DNA from: Phytoseiulus persimilis
Lineage: Eukaryota > Arthropoda > Arachnida > Mesostigmata > Phytoseiidae
Direction of reading: 5' to 3'
NCBI GenBank assembly: GCA_037576195.1
Contig: CM075101.1
Coordinates: 45,632,001 to 45,696,000 of the forward strand
Length of the DNA: 64,000 nt
Part shown: one piece after another, positions 32,247 to 46,900 of the stretch
How the letters are laid out: each line of letters starts with the position of its first letter
Numbering within the stretch: position 1 is the stretch's first letter
Program-made: the position numbers and the translations under genes
The notes under the pieces: generated by a model
Database searches by the model: none
The model's input: only the letters and a program-made list of their open reading frames with translations
What the model was told of the DNA's origin: nothing

Positions 32247-35200
32247 TTCTCACTGGACCCCGAAATCACTGGATTCTTTTTGTGAGTTCATTCACGGATG
32301 AACCGCCAGATAGCGGAGCTGTCTCGAAGTCTGGAACTCCGATAAGGGCTCGCGGCCGAGTTATCGGAACAGTCCCAGTCTCGGTTCACCACCAAACAAA
32401 GATGCTCGAATTCTTGGTCTTCGCCGTCGAGCTGAGCAACTGAGATTCTCGTGATGGCCGGGAGATTCGTTCGCAACACTCAATAGAGCACGTGGTCACG
32501 CTGTTCTGGAGGGAACGATCGCGACCGCTCAACGTGCGCAGGAAAAAGCTTCGTGACTGTCCTTGGAGAGCTCCTACGGATCGCGAAAAGATCTGTGCTG
32601 GCGCAGATCACATGACCCAGCACTGGGTCACGTGGTGTGCTCCCGAACTCGACGATTTCCGCGATCTTCCCGAGCTGTGTCTGGTCATGAATTCTTGGGA
32701 CGTTCAACGCGTTGCTCCGCCGGGTACATAATTCACTCGGAGCGGTTTCGAGTCCCAGATGAATCGGAGGCAAAACTACGAAGTCGATATCCGAGACTTG
32801 AGCATGTCCGGAAGCGGAAGTTGAAGTATACCAGAATACAGTCATCAGAACCATGGCTCGTCGGTAGAATCAGTGCGACCCTATTCCGACAGCTCTCTTC
32901 AGAAAGTTGATTCATTGATGGACGCCTTTGCTGTTCGTGGGGATTCAACGGCTAGCCGGACTATACGAAGATGGCAAGCGTTAGGCTAAGTTTAGCATGG
33001 GGATTTTGTGGATGAGAAACTGCCGATATTACGCCTCTGTGGGCGCATTCGGAATTCGCCTGTTCGTGCACAACTGTTCCTGGGCGCCTGCCTCCCACGA
33101 AATCTCCGGTCGAGCGAACCGTATTCACAGTCAGATCATTCCCTCAAGCTGGCCGCCTCGCTCAAGCTCCACGACGACATCGAGAACCGCAATCGTGCAT
33201 CTATTTAATCTGCACCTGAGCTGATGCACAACTTCATTTGAGATGGGATTCAACATCAGAGATCAAATGCGTCCGGAGCAGGCGTTTGAATCCATCGGAT
33301 AATCGTCACCCGAAACCACCACGGCGGTAGGAACGGTAACGAGAGCCGTAGACATCAGGAAACACACTTTCTTGGAATGTGGGAGCGAATTCCAAGGGAA
33401 AATTCGGTAGGAGGACGCAGGATCCAATTAAGCGGTGTGCATTCGAGTGGACAAAGTCGTCAGTGGATAGAAACTCATTATTGAGCCATTTTTAGCGGGC
33501 AGAACAAGGAGCAGGACGGAGAGCACGGAGGAGCTGTGATGGAGGAAGGTGTTCGCGAGCACATATCGGCTCGCTTGCCCAAAGATTCGGCGACGCTCCT
33601 CCTCCTCCTCAAATGATCTGAGGTGACTGAGGTCTCTCCGAAGCTCTCTCCAAAACATGGAGGGGTGGAAGTCTCTATAGCTCGACGGAGTCATAATTTT
33701 TTATATCAAGGCGCAGTGTCCATCAGACCCACGAATCACTCGCAGTCCACTCTACGATCCGTCTTCGCTGATGTGTCAAGCCATCGCAGCAACGCTACTA
33801 TCTACGCACTCGAATGCATGCAAAGTCAAACATACGACTGGTCAAACATCGTTAACAGCGACGCGCTCAATTCTGATAGAAAATGTAGCCGAAGGATACG
33901 CGGCCGCACGCTCCAACACGGAGGAACGGAGAAAGGAAACCGACCAGCCAAACGACGACCTAGTGCGACAGCGGGCACGGACGCAATCGAGGCGGGTTCA
34001 GGCACACACAAACACGAGCTGGGCCAGCTGCCTGCTCCCCGAAGGATGGCTCTCGTGAACGACGTTGAGCAAATATTAGCTGCACACCATCGATGCTTCC
34101 ATGACTCGGAGGCAAATGCCACAAAACCGGATAGAACTCGACAACTGGAATATAAGTTTTTCGCGGCACTCGGGAAGTGTTCGGGAGTACATATGTTCTC
34201 ACAGTCGGGGGAATCCGGAACTTCGAGGAACCAATTCGAATGCTCACATCCCTTCTGGTCGTCGCCGGCAGAACCTCGCGTGTTCGAGGAACTTCCACTA
34301 GTCACAAACACTCGCCTATATTCCACAGAGTCATGGGGAATCCCGATTCGGGTAGTAGTTCTTCAGGAGTACCACCGAGTATCTGCTCTCCACACATTGT
34401 CCTCTGCGGAAACTCGCGGCACCTTCGTTCCCGTTAGCGTTGAATGTGATGGTCAGACCTGGTGTCGACTTTAACTACATACTAGTGCAACGCGGCCGTA
34501 TACGTCCTCCGTTCGGAGGATGAAGCTCCTTCTCGCGGACCAAAGGGAGACTTACGACGCACTATCCGGCGCCTGCGGGGGTTGACCATCCGGGACTCAG
34601 CTGGCGAGAAGATTCATCTTCGGAGCACGCATCAGTCAAATTAGAATTTCTGATGTGTACCGATTACATACCGATAACACGAGCTGTTCCCCGCATCGTA
34701 CTAGATACTATCGTACAGAATTCGCCCATCTCACGATGATTGCTCTCAGTCAGAGGTCGGCTGCACATCTCTATGAGTGAGCTCATCGTAACCTCAGAGG
34801 AGGCAGAATTCCGGAATTTCACATCCCTAGCCCCATGAATCCTGAAAAGCAGGAGGCCACCACCTCCCCAACCCAGCTGAAAAAGAAACCTGGAACAGGG
34901 TTGGCCTTAAGCTCTGTGGCGCTCGATCGAGATGAACGTCCTGCGGAGAACACGGGACTTCCAGACTGCTCCAGCGACGAGCGCCCTGATGCGAGATCCG
35001 TTTTCTCTGAGCCTAATCTCTCCAAGGGTGAAAGGCAAGAATGTGCCGCCGGTGAGCGGTGTGTCAGAGCCCCTCGCTCATTAACTCGTCTTGTGTCCAG
35101 CTCTGATGTAATGTGAAGTTTTCAGAGCAGAGCCCACCACCGTGAGCCGGAGTGGAGTCGGATTTTACAGTAGATACATCGAGGCTCCCAATAACTAGAG

Positions 35201-37999
35201 CCCGCAAGGCGGGTGTTTTTTCGAGACCATCCACAACTTGCAAACGATCAATCCGCGATGATTGATTGAATAGTTCCAAAAAATACCCAAACTTGTAAGC
35301 TCTACTAATACCTGACCCTTCGATTGAGAGGTCGAACGCTCTCCCGTCATTCAGGAGCGTAGATATGTTGTCGAAAGTTCGAGTTTCGAAGCGCTGCTTC
35401 CACCGATCATCGCGTCGAGCGGAAGATTCAGCGAAATACCAGGGAATGCGGCGGAGAATATAAATCTTCCCGTTAGGCTTGCGTCGCGCATTCGAGCTTC
35501 ATGTTCACAATGAAGGTATGCTTGAGTCGGCGGCCGCCGGCTCCTGCAGCAGTCGAGTGCCGAAGGCTGGTGCAACTTACGACGATGAAACACTTCCAAT
35601 AGCGGTTCCAGTCGCGTCGAATCCGCCTCGTGTTTTCCTCGAATCAGAGCCACAGCCGTATCCCCGTAAGAGGCTCTGCTCGTGAGGGAAAGAACGCGTG
35701 TGTTTCGCTTTGTTCTACGGAGACGTTATCATGTTACGGCGGCACGTGCCGTTGAACTGGAAGGCAGAACCCAACGTACTCCGCTGTTCTCGATTACTTC
35801 CGTGGAGCCAAAACAGGACTCAGTGCTGCGCAATCCGTGGTCTTTTCTCGAGAAGTCTTACCAACAGATCCTCTTGGGCTGGGTTTGGCAATTATGGAGC
35901 ACTTGCCCGACCCTGACGCCAGAAGGTCGTCTATCGCTGAGTGGTCCCACTGAGACCATTCGCTGAGACGATTCGCTGGCTAGCGCCTCCTCTAGAAAAC
36001 TCGACAAATAATGAGACGGCGTTCCAACTACTGCGAAGTACGCGTCATCTGAAGTCATTGATGGACGAGAGATGCCGCGGAAAAGTTGAGGTCACTTCGA
36101 AATATGCTCCTTTTGAAAGCTGGTTTCGATGAACGCTGACGTTGCCCGCGATCCCACTCGTCGATGCCTCAAGGCACGTAGGAGAAGCGCCCCCGACGCA
36201 TCAGGAGCCGGAAGAGGCATCGGGGGAACCAGGCGGCGATGCGGGGCATATCTGGGGCGGATTCTTATCGCAGACCGAGGCATCTGACGGTCCGAGGAAT
36301 AGCGGGAACTGTCGCAAACTGCCGGGGTATGAATGGATGCAAATGAAGCTTCGACTGCCACTGCATTCCTGAGAATCAATGTGTGCGGGCGTGGTTCCGG
36401 GGGAGCATCGCGTCGGCGATCTGTGTGACGCTTCGTGGGATCCTCTGCTTGCGTGCTCGTGTCCGTTCTCCCGCGTCGAGTTAATGCTCTCGGCGAAGAG
36501 GAAGTGTCGAGTGACAGACGCGATTCACTTCACCAACAGCAACAGACGCAACAGCAGCACTCCATATTTGAATGAAAGTTGCTGCTGCACTCTTGGGCGG
36601 CGATGAGCGCTCGAGGACCTGTTTGCTCACTTGTCAGCTCGCGAGGGATTTGGCAACGACCGAACTCTCTGGCTGCTTCCCGCCTGCGCCGCGACGGTGC
36701 CCGTCGTGCTCCGGCCCTCGACAAAACTTCTAGAGTTTCCTCCCTCTAGTTTCGGTTCCCCAGTTCCCAATGCCGTTGTTTTCAACGACGTCGTCTACGT
36801 TCCCGTCGTTGTTGTTGGGGGCGTCGGCGATGGGGGCGTCGGCGTTATCGCGGTGGTAGGCTCGAGGGCTCGCGCCGCAACAGGAGCCTGGTCGGCGAAG
36901 CTGTATTAGGAGAGTTCCGCACGGGACAGACATTTTTCCACGTCGCCCAACAAGTGTTCGACCGTGGCTTTCCATCATAAACAAACTTCTCACGAGGAGG
37001 GAGTTCAACCCAAGCCGCGTGTTAACGATTCGATGAAGAACTCGGAGCGAGAGCTGAGAACCGAGTCGAGAGGCTCTCGGCTCCACAGTCTCGGAGACCC
37101 GCTGGATTCGCCGGTCGTCCTCGACGACTTGTTTCGGGACGGAGCTGCGGGATTCGCTCGTCCATCATATCACAGACTTTGGAGTCGGCGACCTCGTTCC
37201 TGGACTGCAACGGGCGCTCGGTGGACCTACTCCGTGGGCGGACGCGTTTCGGGCGGATCAGCGCTAGATCCGATTTACCGTAATAGTTTCGGGGGCAACC
37301 CAGAGCGGAATGATTCCATTCAGGTGAACGAGAACAGACCCACGGGGAAGGGACGGGGAGTAGAGGTTTGCGACGAGTTGTCCTGTGGCTCTCCCGATTT
37401 GTTAAGGAATACAACTCATATCGCTCACTGATTGGGCTGTGGCTGCATGAGTGTCAGGAAACTCGATTTCGAAATAGAAGAGTCAGTTAGTGAGTCAACT
37501 GGAGGAGGGGGAAGGAGAAGGGTGAGGGTGGGCTTCCCAGAGGACCATGTGGAAGATGTCAGTATTCGACCAACAGAATTCACGCGCAAGAAATTCGAAG
37601 TTCCTCCGAGGCGAGAAATCGACAAACAGAGTTTTTTTTCGAAGATTCAACAGAACAGCATTTCGACCGGGAAAAAATATGAACTCGAAATTCGGAGGAG
37701 TTGGCTGAAGAGGAGGTGACTGGCAGGAGGTCATCGTTACTCCCTTCTGAGAACCGTTTGCCTCGTCCGCAGGTCCTTCTCCTCTCGCTCTCTCCCTCTG
37801 ACGAGGACGCTAACTGAGAGACGTTCTCTCCGCACGCAGTTGGTGCTATCCCAAGTCTCGGTCGTGATCCGTCCGTCCGTCGGTTGCGTGGCTTTCCCTC
37901 CGTCTTTCTTCCTTCGTAATCCGCTCCAAGCGGCTCCAAGAGCTTGTGTTTCTCCCCGTGGACGGACTCGACTTTTCTCCACTTTCTCTTCCCTCTGGC
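32247..37999. other. Gene-poor region downstream of CERT1 (first part)
   Basis: No recognisable exon. The longest frame, 33623-34474 on the plus strand (283 codons), has no known domain, no codon bias and begins at a weak start. An imperfect inverted repeat of about 24 bp (34514-34537 with 34604-34626) encloses about 66 bp. Confidence 0.4.
34514..34626. repeat. Imperfect inverted repeat, hairpin-forming
   Basis: Arms CGGAGGATGAAGCTCCTTCTCGC-like and GCGAGAAGATTCATCTTCGG-like pair over most of their length with small bulges, enclosing about 66 bp. It could be a short terminal-repeat element or a foldback. Weak evidence. Confidence 0.35.
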
Positions 38000-40900
38000 G
38001 CTGCTCATCTTCCTCTGCTGGGTCTATGTTCGCGCTGCCCACCTCCATCGTCATGAAGCCGCAGTGTTTTTCCTCTTGACGATTTTCGCTCGTCTTCTCT
38101 CGTTGTGACTCTTCTCCTCACGGCGGTCCATCTTTGTCGACCGCCGATTCGCTTCAGATCGAGCCTCTGCGGGTCGACTCCCGTAACGCTCTCGGAGAGC
38201 GTCGAAAAAATGGGAGAGGAACACTGACTGCTGCTTCTTCGCTCCATGCTGGGAATTTAAAAATGGATGAGAACTGCTCTCCGGACGTTGTTGGAGCAAA
38301 CACTGAAGATCAAGAAGCTGTTTTCGGCGTGTGGTTTCGTTTTCCCGTCGGAGAAACAACTCCCGACTCCTCGGATTCTCGCTCCGAGCTGTTCCACGAC
38401 GACATGGGAGCTCGATTTTTCCCAAAGCGATTCCGTCGTTTGATCCCGAGGTGAACGGGACATTTTCGTCACAAAAGTAGGCAACGGGAGAGTCCGCGAG
38501 GAACGAGTGCACGCGGCACCTGTCCGCTTCGCGCCAACTTTCATCGAACCAACAGTCTTACATTACAGCGAGTTCTCGGTCTGTTCGAGAAGTACAGGGT
38601 GGCTAAGATGAGTGAAAGTTTTTTTCCGCTGGCTTCGATAACTAGAAGACAATGCCATGTTATTAGGGAGCTGATTTCGATATTGCCTCTGCGATGACGT
38701 TTTCGAAATCGGTTCAGATCGAGACATTGCTCGAAAGATGAGTTTTTCGCGGGAACCATTCAGAGCGAGTCGAGTGAAATGTTGCAGCGGTATCATCCGA
38801 GCCTGATTGCACGTCCCCTGAAACTGATTCGAATTTCCGTTTTCGATTATCTGTTTTCCTTCCGAGAAGCCTCGGAAAATTCCCAGACGTTCAGCCGGTC
38901 ACAGTCAGCCTTCCGTGAACTGAATGGCCATATCTTGTTTACCCTTGCGATATTAATGGTTTGTTGACATGGCATGTCGAAAGCAATTCCTCGGGACCCA
39001 GAGAAATCGCCGCGACGTTGACATCGTCGCTCGAGTTGGTTCGGGTCTGCGTACGTTGACTCCGAGTTAATGCTCGTTCCGGCGCGAGATATACCGCATC
39101 ATCATCTATCCAGTCGGAAAGCTCTGGAAGACAGCATAGATTTCCCCCTGTGATCCCATCCCCCTTCGAGTCATTCAGGGCGAATGAGCACGTCGCAACT
39201 TGGGGATTCGCTCTCACATTTCGACACGCCTTCGATTTCGTTTCTCTGGGTGGGTGGGTCAACAAGAGATCTGATCAGTCCAGCGAATTCCCGCTCCGAG
39301 TTCGTCTCTGCATTGTTCGTGCCAAGTTCGTCGACCGCGACGACTCCAAGTTTTCGTCGGCACTCCTTCTGACGGACGTCACGGTAACTCCCGTGTCATT
39401 GTTGTGCGGGCAGAAGTTCCTCCCTCGTTGAGCTCACTCAGACCAGTCGTTTCGTGCTCAGGAAACTCGACAGGCGATGACGTGAGGTCTCGGACAGCCA
39501 AGGGGGGGGGGGGGACTGCAATAAATTCAATTACATCCAGCCGGTCCCCCCGCCAGCTCATCCGCCGGTCGCATCGCCTCGATTGTCGCGTTGGACCAAA
39601 CCGCGATCGAGAGCAGAAACACTGCGTCGCTGCATCGACCCCCGGATCAGTGAGCGAACTCACCGATCGCGCAGTGAAGTGGTCAATCCACAGTGGACAA
39701 TCAGTCCGTCCGTCTGTCTGACCAACTATCCAGCAAGTGATCGATCGCCGCACACCGAATGTTCGTTCGAAGTCTCGCTGACCGATGGATTTCCTCCTGT
39801 TCTCTCCGCGGTCTCGAAAAATCGGTGGGGTTCCCCGGGGGCCCTCGTGCGAACCCGACAAGCGCGAATAGAGTTGAGTGCTCTCCGAAAACCGCGAGCG
39901 GCAGCACCGAAGGGTCATTCAGGGGTTCCGTGGAATCGATGGGCGCGCCCGCGAATCGAAAGGGGAAACCAGGAGTTGTCAGGACCAGGAAGGCGGTGAC
40001 GACGCAGGAACGAATCCAGCGGACTTTGATGAGAAGGCAGACGCATACGGAAATCAGTGGCTCCGTTGGGAGTGGCACGTCCGTACAACCGAGGTTGGCG
40101 TAATTGGTTTGATCTGAAAAGCTTGATTTCCTTTCTAATTCCCCCTCATCTGTCTCTCTGTCGATCGTTCGCGGAAAAGGCGGCGACGGCCATGACTAGA
40201 AGGACAGCGGGGTCCTCACTTGGGGTGGAGCGAACAAGTGCCTGGAACGAGCGAGCATGAATGCTGAGAAATAAGGGTCTTGATTTCGACGTTTTACCCG
40301 AACGCAGCCTGGCGTTCTCTGACAAACATTCACCTTTCTTCGTTTTCCAATGCTCTCGCTAACTAATGAACGATGGAAGCGACCGAACGACCGACGAGGG
40401 AGCGAAGAACTTCGCCGATGAGGCTTTCCAAGCGACCATAGAGAAGAAATAGCGGTTCGAAAGTGGGAGTCGGTCCCCGACCGTCTGATAACATCTCTGC
40501 TCTCCTGTTCCTTCGAAGATTTGTAGTTGCGCTAAATTGTCAACGGAGGTGCCAAAAGAGAGGGAAAACACGAGATGGAAGAAATTGGTTTGCCTCAAGT
40601 TTTCCAATTCGGAAAACTCTCCTGAAGAGATAGATTCCACAAGCACCTTTCCTCCCCTCCGGCCCCACGGCTCCTGTCCCCGCGGCGGGACATAGATTCC
40701 AATAACAGCTCTTTCGCAGGCCCTCACCCCGCCCCTGCCGCGGCTTTTCTCGCAGCCGACAACCAGCGTTCGACGTTTTTGTGGTTTTGGGCGCACAGAG
40801 TCGAGGAGGAAAGCTCGAAAGTTATTAAGGAGAAGGGAAGAAAATTGCCGGCGGTTGATTCTCTTTTTGAGAGGACTTGCTGTGCCGTTGGCGGTATAGG

Positions 40901-43900
40901 TCTCGCGTCCCGAACGGAAATTTACAACGTGGATAGACTCTTTCCCGCCTACTCCCCACCGACAGAACAAACAGCTCACTTCACTGGAGCGGAAAGAATA
41001 TTGAGCATTGAAATGGCAAATACAGCGAGCGAATTCGATTCAGGACCTCCAACGATGCTCGGACATCACGGATTTCTCCCAATGGAACGATCGATGCGTC
41101 TATCCACTCATTCTGGACAAACCTCCGCATCATTGGATTCATCCGGAAGAGAATGTCACCGGTAGCCGCGAGCGAGATTCCTGCACGGGAGGAAGTCGGG
41201 TTTGAGTTGTGAGATTCCGCTGTTTTCCTGCCTCCCGTGAAATCGGGTGAGGGGAGAGGGGGAGTCATGTGGAATGGCGAATGGTTTCGCAGGGGCTCGC
41301 GGCAAACTACACGACCGGTGGTCGAGGAGCAGGAAAACCCATGCAGCTACGAACGTATTCTCACGAGATGCGCGCAATAACTACCCTCCGACTAAATGCG
41401 CACACGGAGTCACTCTATCACCTGCGCGAATCCTTGGATTGTTCTTGGCCGAGGGGTCTGACCAGAGGGTCTTGAGCGCCGAGGCACTATTATCGGAGAC
41501 GTGACGGAGGTCCATGGCTCATCATGCGGTTTGTTCTGAGAATTCGATACTCGATCAAGAATCAAACCATCGTCAGGCCCGTTCCACCGAACAGATTTGT
41601 CTCGTTCTCCCCGAAATCTTGCAACTGAATCGTTTCGGCTTTCCGCTTCGGAAAGTGCTTGATGGAGAGGAAACTTCTCGTAACTTTTCCGTGGGAATGA
41701 TTCTTCCCAGCAATCACGGAGACCGAGCGAAACGGCTTTCTCAAAGCATCAAGACGCTCAGCAGAGTATCCGAGCTGACACCTTGGAGTGGGGAGGAGAC
41801 TTCTCATGGATGTTATAGCTTATCTTACAACTGTCGAGGTTGGTGGGAAATTCTACATGGAGCGAATCAGGTCCGATTGAGAGAGTGCTGAAAACTAGCG
41901 GAGAAGGCAATCGTACACGACTGCGTTCTTATCGTGTTTCCCACATGTTACAGCTCCAACTGTCGGCATCCATTGCCAGAACGACGAACAGAGGGAGGAA
42001 ATACTTCTGTCTTGCCAACATTCCCACTACTCAGAGCCGAGCTCAAGCTGTTAGCGTTCGAATCCAGGAGGCGGGAAGGCGCCGCCCAGATGCTGAGACA
42101 ATATTCAGCTCCATCCAATAGTTCTGGACACATCTTCCTCAGCCCTGAGTCACGAGTCTCCGTAATCAGCGCTGAAATCGACTCACTGTAAGATCGGCTT
42201 GTGTTCAGCTCTTTCCTCACTCCTTCCGATCGTTCAGATCGGCTGCCCCGACATTCATTGACGGTGTTTTTTGTTGGCTCGTTTTGCAGCGTTTCCCCCA
42301 AAAACCGCTCCAACAAGTCGATTGTCGAACGGGTCGTAGTCGAGTCATCCCTGTTTTACCAAAAGCATCCGGACAGCGACCGTTTCTCCTGCTCGATAAT
42401 CTTCCCAACCCGGCATAAATGTTCGTTCGACCGAGTTCAGTTTTTGTTCTCTTAAGCGCGTTTCTTCCGCTCTTCGCGCCCACTGCCACGGACGGACGTT
42501 CCCCAGCGCCGATAACGCGCCATGGTCGTTGATGATTTCTTATTTCCGCTGACGGTTCGCCCGAGGACCGTATCCCGAACGGGGGAGAGTGAGGGAGGGA
42601 GGAAGCACTCGGAGAAGATCCGAGAGGAGGAAAAGCTCTGAATAATCCGTACGAAATCGCTGAAGCAGATCTAAGCCTCGTCGAAGGGATTCATCCTCGT
42701 TCGAGTGTGCATCTTGCCGAGTTAGGGTTCGCAACACTTGCTGCCGGCGCTGATGTTGATGTCGACGTAGTTGGAGGCTGTTTAACAGCACAAGTGAGTG
42801 CGGAATTCGCGGATAGGTGTGTTCACACGCACGGTCGGGGTGCAAGCGAATCTATCGTCGAATATCTTAAACGGCAGAATCGATTGCTTCAGTCCCCGGC
42901 GACACATCGTACATGGCAGAATCGAAGCGCGCTCCTGGCTCGCATGAGTGCCCGCGTGCGGCAAAGCGGTCCGAGTGTCGTCGCTAACTGCGACCCTTGA
43001 CAGCGCCTACGTCGAAAATGCCTCGGGTCATGTTTTCCCACTCAAATGCCAAGATATTCAGGCTTATAGGAGCATAAATTTCGCATACGATGCGCTCCGA
43101 TTGAGCCACACTGGGAAATGCATCCGGAATCCTAACCGTAGACTTCGATCGCTAGCCTTGATCTTTGCACTCGGATGCACGAGGATCAATTATACAGTGC
43201 GACGTCTTTGTCTCTGAGAGTGCCCTGAGGTGCGCGCCGAGCGTAGAAATCCCGATTCTGATAGCTCGAATCGTCGGGCTGAAATCTAAACTTAGCCGGG
43301 GAGAGACGCTCCATGAAACGAACAGATTTCGCGTTCGAGATCCACCGGTCCCGCATCGTCGATGAGTCCGATTTTAAATCAGAACTTCGAACGGTTCGCT
43401 CGATGCCCTCTTCGGAAATAGCCCAGGTTTCCGTATTGAGAATCGATGCATCCCGACGACAACGTCTACAGGGAGATAGAGAGGGCGCTTCTCTCTTTCC
43501 CGCTGCCTCGTGGCGCCGAAAGTTCGCGAAGCGAAACGCAACTCAAGTTGTCAACTGTCAGCGAAACGTTGAAGAGAATGAACGGATTTCATCATAGCGG
43601 GCAGCAGACTATTGAATTGGGAGCTCTCTGCCGCGCGAAAATCATATTGAAAACAGTAGGGGGCGTCGGAGAGCCGTCGGAAAACTTCAACGCAGGATCC
43701 ACAGACTTCCCCGGGGATATTTCTTGTCCGATGGTATGAGGTCGAGAACTATGACGGCGTTTGTGCTCCGAAACAGAACGGGTGACATTCAGATAGGAGT
43801 CTCGTTTCGCCAGCGACGGTCCGCTCGAAATATTAGAATGCGGCTCAGGTCATCAGCGTCGTTTCGTTACATTATCCATCCGGCCGTCTGATTCAACCCA

Positions 43901-46900
43901 TACCTCGATCCGCCAGGTCCGCTATGAACGATTGCCGAAGTTATTAGTCGACATCCGACTCGATAAGGGAAGTCTCACGCATGTCTCGAACGGGCAGACG
44001 AATTCAGATCGGTCCTTGAGCAGTTCGTGATGCGCGTGGGACCCTGTGCTCAGAAAATACGTCGAGAAAACGCATGGACGCAGCGACGAGCGAGTGAGCG
44101 ACAGGTGCGGCGGCCCCCGAGACCTGAGACAGGTTTAGGACTTCAGCACAATCTGCTTGTGAGTGAATGTAGCCGTCCGCGTGCGTGTGTGTGTGTCCGT
44201 ACGACTTGAAGGGCCAGGTGCTGCAGCGTCTGGCGGAGCATTCTCTGGGAAAGAAAGTCAGAAGCGAAGACGGAGTCGTGGAGTGTTCCGTCCCGTGAAG
44301 TCGACTCGCTACAATTAGGCCTTCAAGGCAGCGCACGCAAGACGAAAAGCAACACCATTGAAACAGCAGCTCGAACGAGTTACAAGCGAACGAATGCCAG
44401 CGTGAATGCCGCCGACTCCGAACAAAGCTTAGATAGGCCACACCCGGGTGTACAAAAGGAACATCTCAACTAACAGACAGATCTCGTCGTGGTGGCACGG
44501 CCGATGGGACGGGGGCGGTGAAAATATAATCATCATTGTCACATTGAAGTGTGATCGTGAGATAAATTCAGACCAAAACTCGAGAGAAGATAGAAAGCGT
44601 AGCTGCGCCCACTCCGGACTCCTCCGTCTTTCTCGCCGGCTCGTTCCCAGCCGCTGTGCCTTATATATCATCGTAAGACCAGTCGCCGCCACCGTCCTAC
44701 CCAACGGTCATAAACGTAAAACTCATACCTTTCGTTGCACTCGGTTATACCGCGCGGTTTTATGTCGTGGGCTGCGCCAATCCGCTGTGAGTCGTCTCAA
44801 CGTATCATCATTGAAAACGTTTTGAGAGGCTCCGAGATTGGAGCAAATCTTGAAGAAAAATGCCAGGATGGGAGTCGGTGGTGGATTTTGGTGTTTTTGC
44901 GGTTGGTGGATTTCCTCGAATGTACGAACATGTTCGATTTGCTTCTGAATCTCAGCGTCCAAGCCCCTCAGAAGTTCGCGCCGTCATGTGATTCGGGCTC
45001 ACTCCAGACGAGATGCCGTATTATTACGTTCGGAAGTGTCTTCCGGTGACTCCCTCCAAGTTACGTGGTTCCTGGATACACATCAAATGGATGTTCACGA
45101 AGAACGTTCCCAAAAACTCTGGAGTCGAGTCGAGCGAGAGCGGAAGAAGACTCACAGAGAATCGCTCTAGGCTCAGGTTCCTGCTGGCGCAGCACTACGT
45201 GCTCTTCTCCTTTTCTCATTCGAGCGCCATTATCAAAGGCTCCGGTGAACTGCACAGGATTCCGCGACCGTCGTCGAACTTGGAGCTCGTGCCGGAGGCT
45301 CCATTTGGAGTTTGCTTTTCACTGTTCTTCCCCGAGTCTGTTTCTCTTCCCGGCTCTCTCCTGACCCTACTCTCTGTAGGCGACGCGTTCGTCTGGAAAA
45401 AGGTGTCGTCCACTGCCGCCTACGCTCTCAAGCTTTGCTCCTAAAAATGAGCCGTGAAGTTTCGACTCGAGAGGATCTAAATCTATCCTCGATTACGTCC
45501 TGAAATCACAGTACGCCGTTCACGACCTGAAAAGGCTGCTCCTCGGGTCGAGAGCCCAAGGCATTCCGAGCGCCTGACCTAGAATGTCTGAGCCGCGAAC
45601 TCGGTGGAAGCTGTGATGAGCAGAGCCTAGAACTGATTTTTCGAAATCATTCCATGGATTGCCGAGATTGATTCATTGCGATGAGGGAATAATTTCGAAT
45701 CGCCCAAACTCCTGGGCTCCAGTGATAAGCCTCGAGACATTTCTGTTTTCCCCATCAGTTCACGCTGAGGGAGTCTCTTCCCCCTCTTCTTCAAATACAG
45801 CCGAGTACGTTTCCTCGGGACCGCTCCTCCAGTGTCTCTGTCATCCGGTAGATTGGCCGCCTGGCAATTTCGAGGGTTCTGCCGCCGACTGAAGGGAACG
45901 TTTTCAGCTCCTTGTGTGGTGGAAAAGTTCGGATAAAGTTATTCAGGATCACTCCGAGGACGTGACTCCCTGAAGGGCTCTCCGCGGTCCGTCGTTTTGG
46001 CGAAACTTAATCGGACCGACTTCGATGGATCTATGTCGGGAGAAAACTTGTGCAGCATCGGCTGCACTGGGAGTTTTCGGATGGTCAACGTGGAGGCGGC
46101 GGGACCCTCATCTCAATGGCCGCTCCCCCCGACCAAATTGGATGCTCGGCTTTGCATCAGCTGAAGGCAGGTTGCCCGTGCCACTCAATACTTTCAGTTC
46201 GCAAACAATCCGAAACGTTCCATGGAAGCTGGGCTCGTCCGGCTTCCGTCGCTGATGAGGTCGTTCTCGTTGGATGGCGGGACATCTGCTGGTTAACCAA
46301 ACCCGAAGGGGCTCATTGAAAGCGAGAAGAACGGATTGAGAATACGTGAAGGTGGGTGTCGCTCCTTCGTGAGGATTATTCGGAAAACTTTCTCTCGTCG
46401 GCGGGACATGGAAAGCATCTGGTCTGGACACCTTTAAGCGAGGCAGACAGGAGTTCAGGAGCGGTAGTATTTCTTCTCCCGGAAGAGGCGCGGGCAGCGC
46501 TAGGCGATACATTCCAATCGACGAACACCCAGCTCGCAATCGATTCCATTCTCATGCTTCCAGACGCCGGCGATGGGGAGCGAGGGGACAGTGCGAGGGA
46601 ATGAACTCGATCTCGGAATGCTGACCATGAGCCCCATGCGCAGTCTTCTCCGCGAGATAGTTCATCGAACTCTGCTGTCGACGAAAAGGGAGCGATCTAG
46701 TTCCCGGAAAGCGGGTCAATCTCGGCCTGAGCGGGGGCCGAGAGCTCCGGGTTCGCAACAACGATTGCATAGAGTGGCGGGCCCTGTCGAGATCGCTGCG
46801 GACTTCAACCGCCTCCCCAAAGAGCGGTCCGTCCGAGTCCCTGTTGCAAGTCGCCTTCTGAGAGATGTCCTCTGGATGCATAGGGCACGCTACGTGCTTG

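Noticed and set aside
33623-34474. 283-codon plus-strand frame
   Set aside because: No recognisable domain, mixed composition, overlaps equally open frames on the other strand.
35201-35221. Hairpin CCCGC-AAG-GCGGG followed by T run, like a bacterial rho-independent terminator
   Set aside because: No bacterial-type genes nearby and the window is clearly eukaryotic; likely chance.
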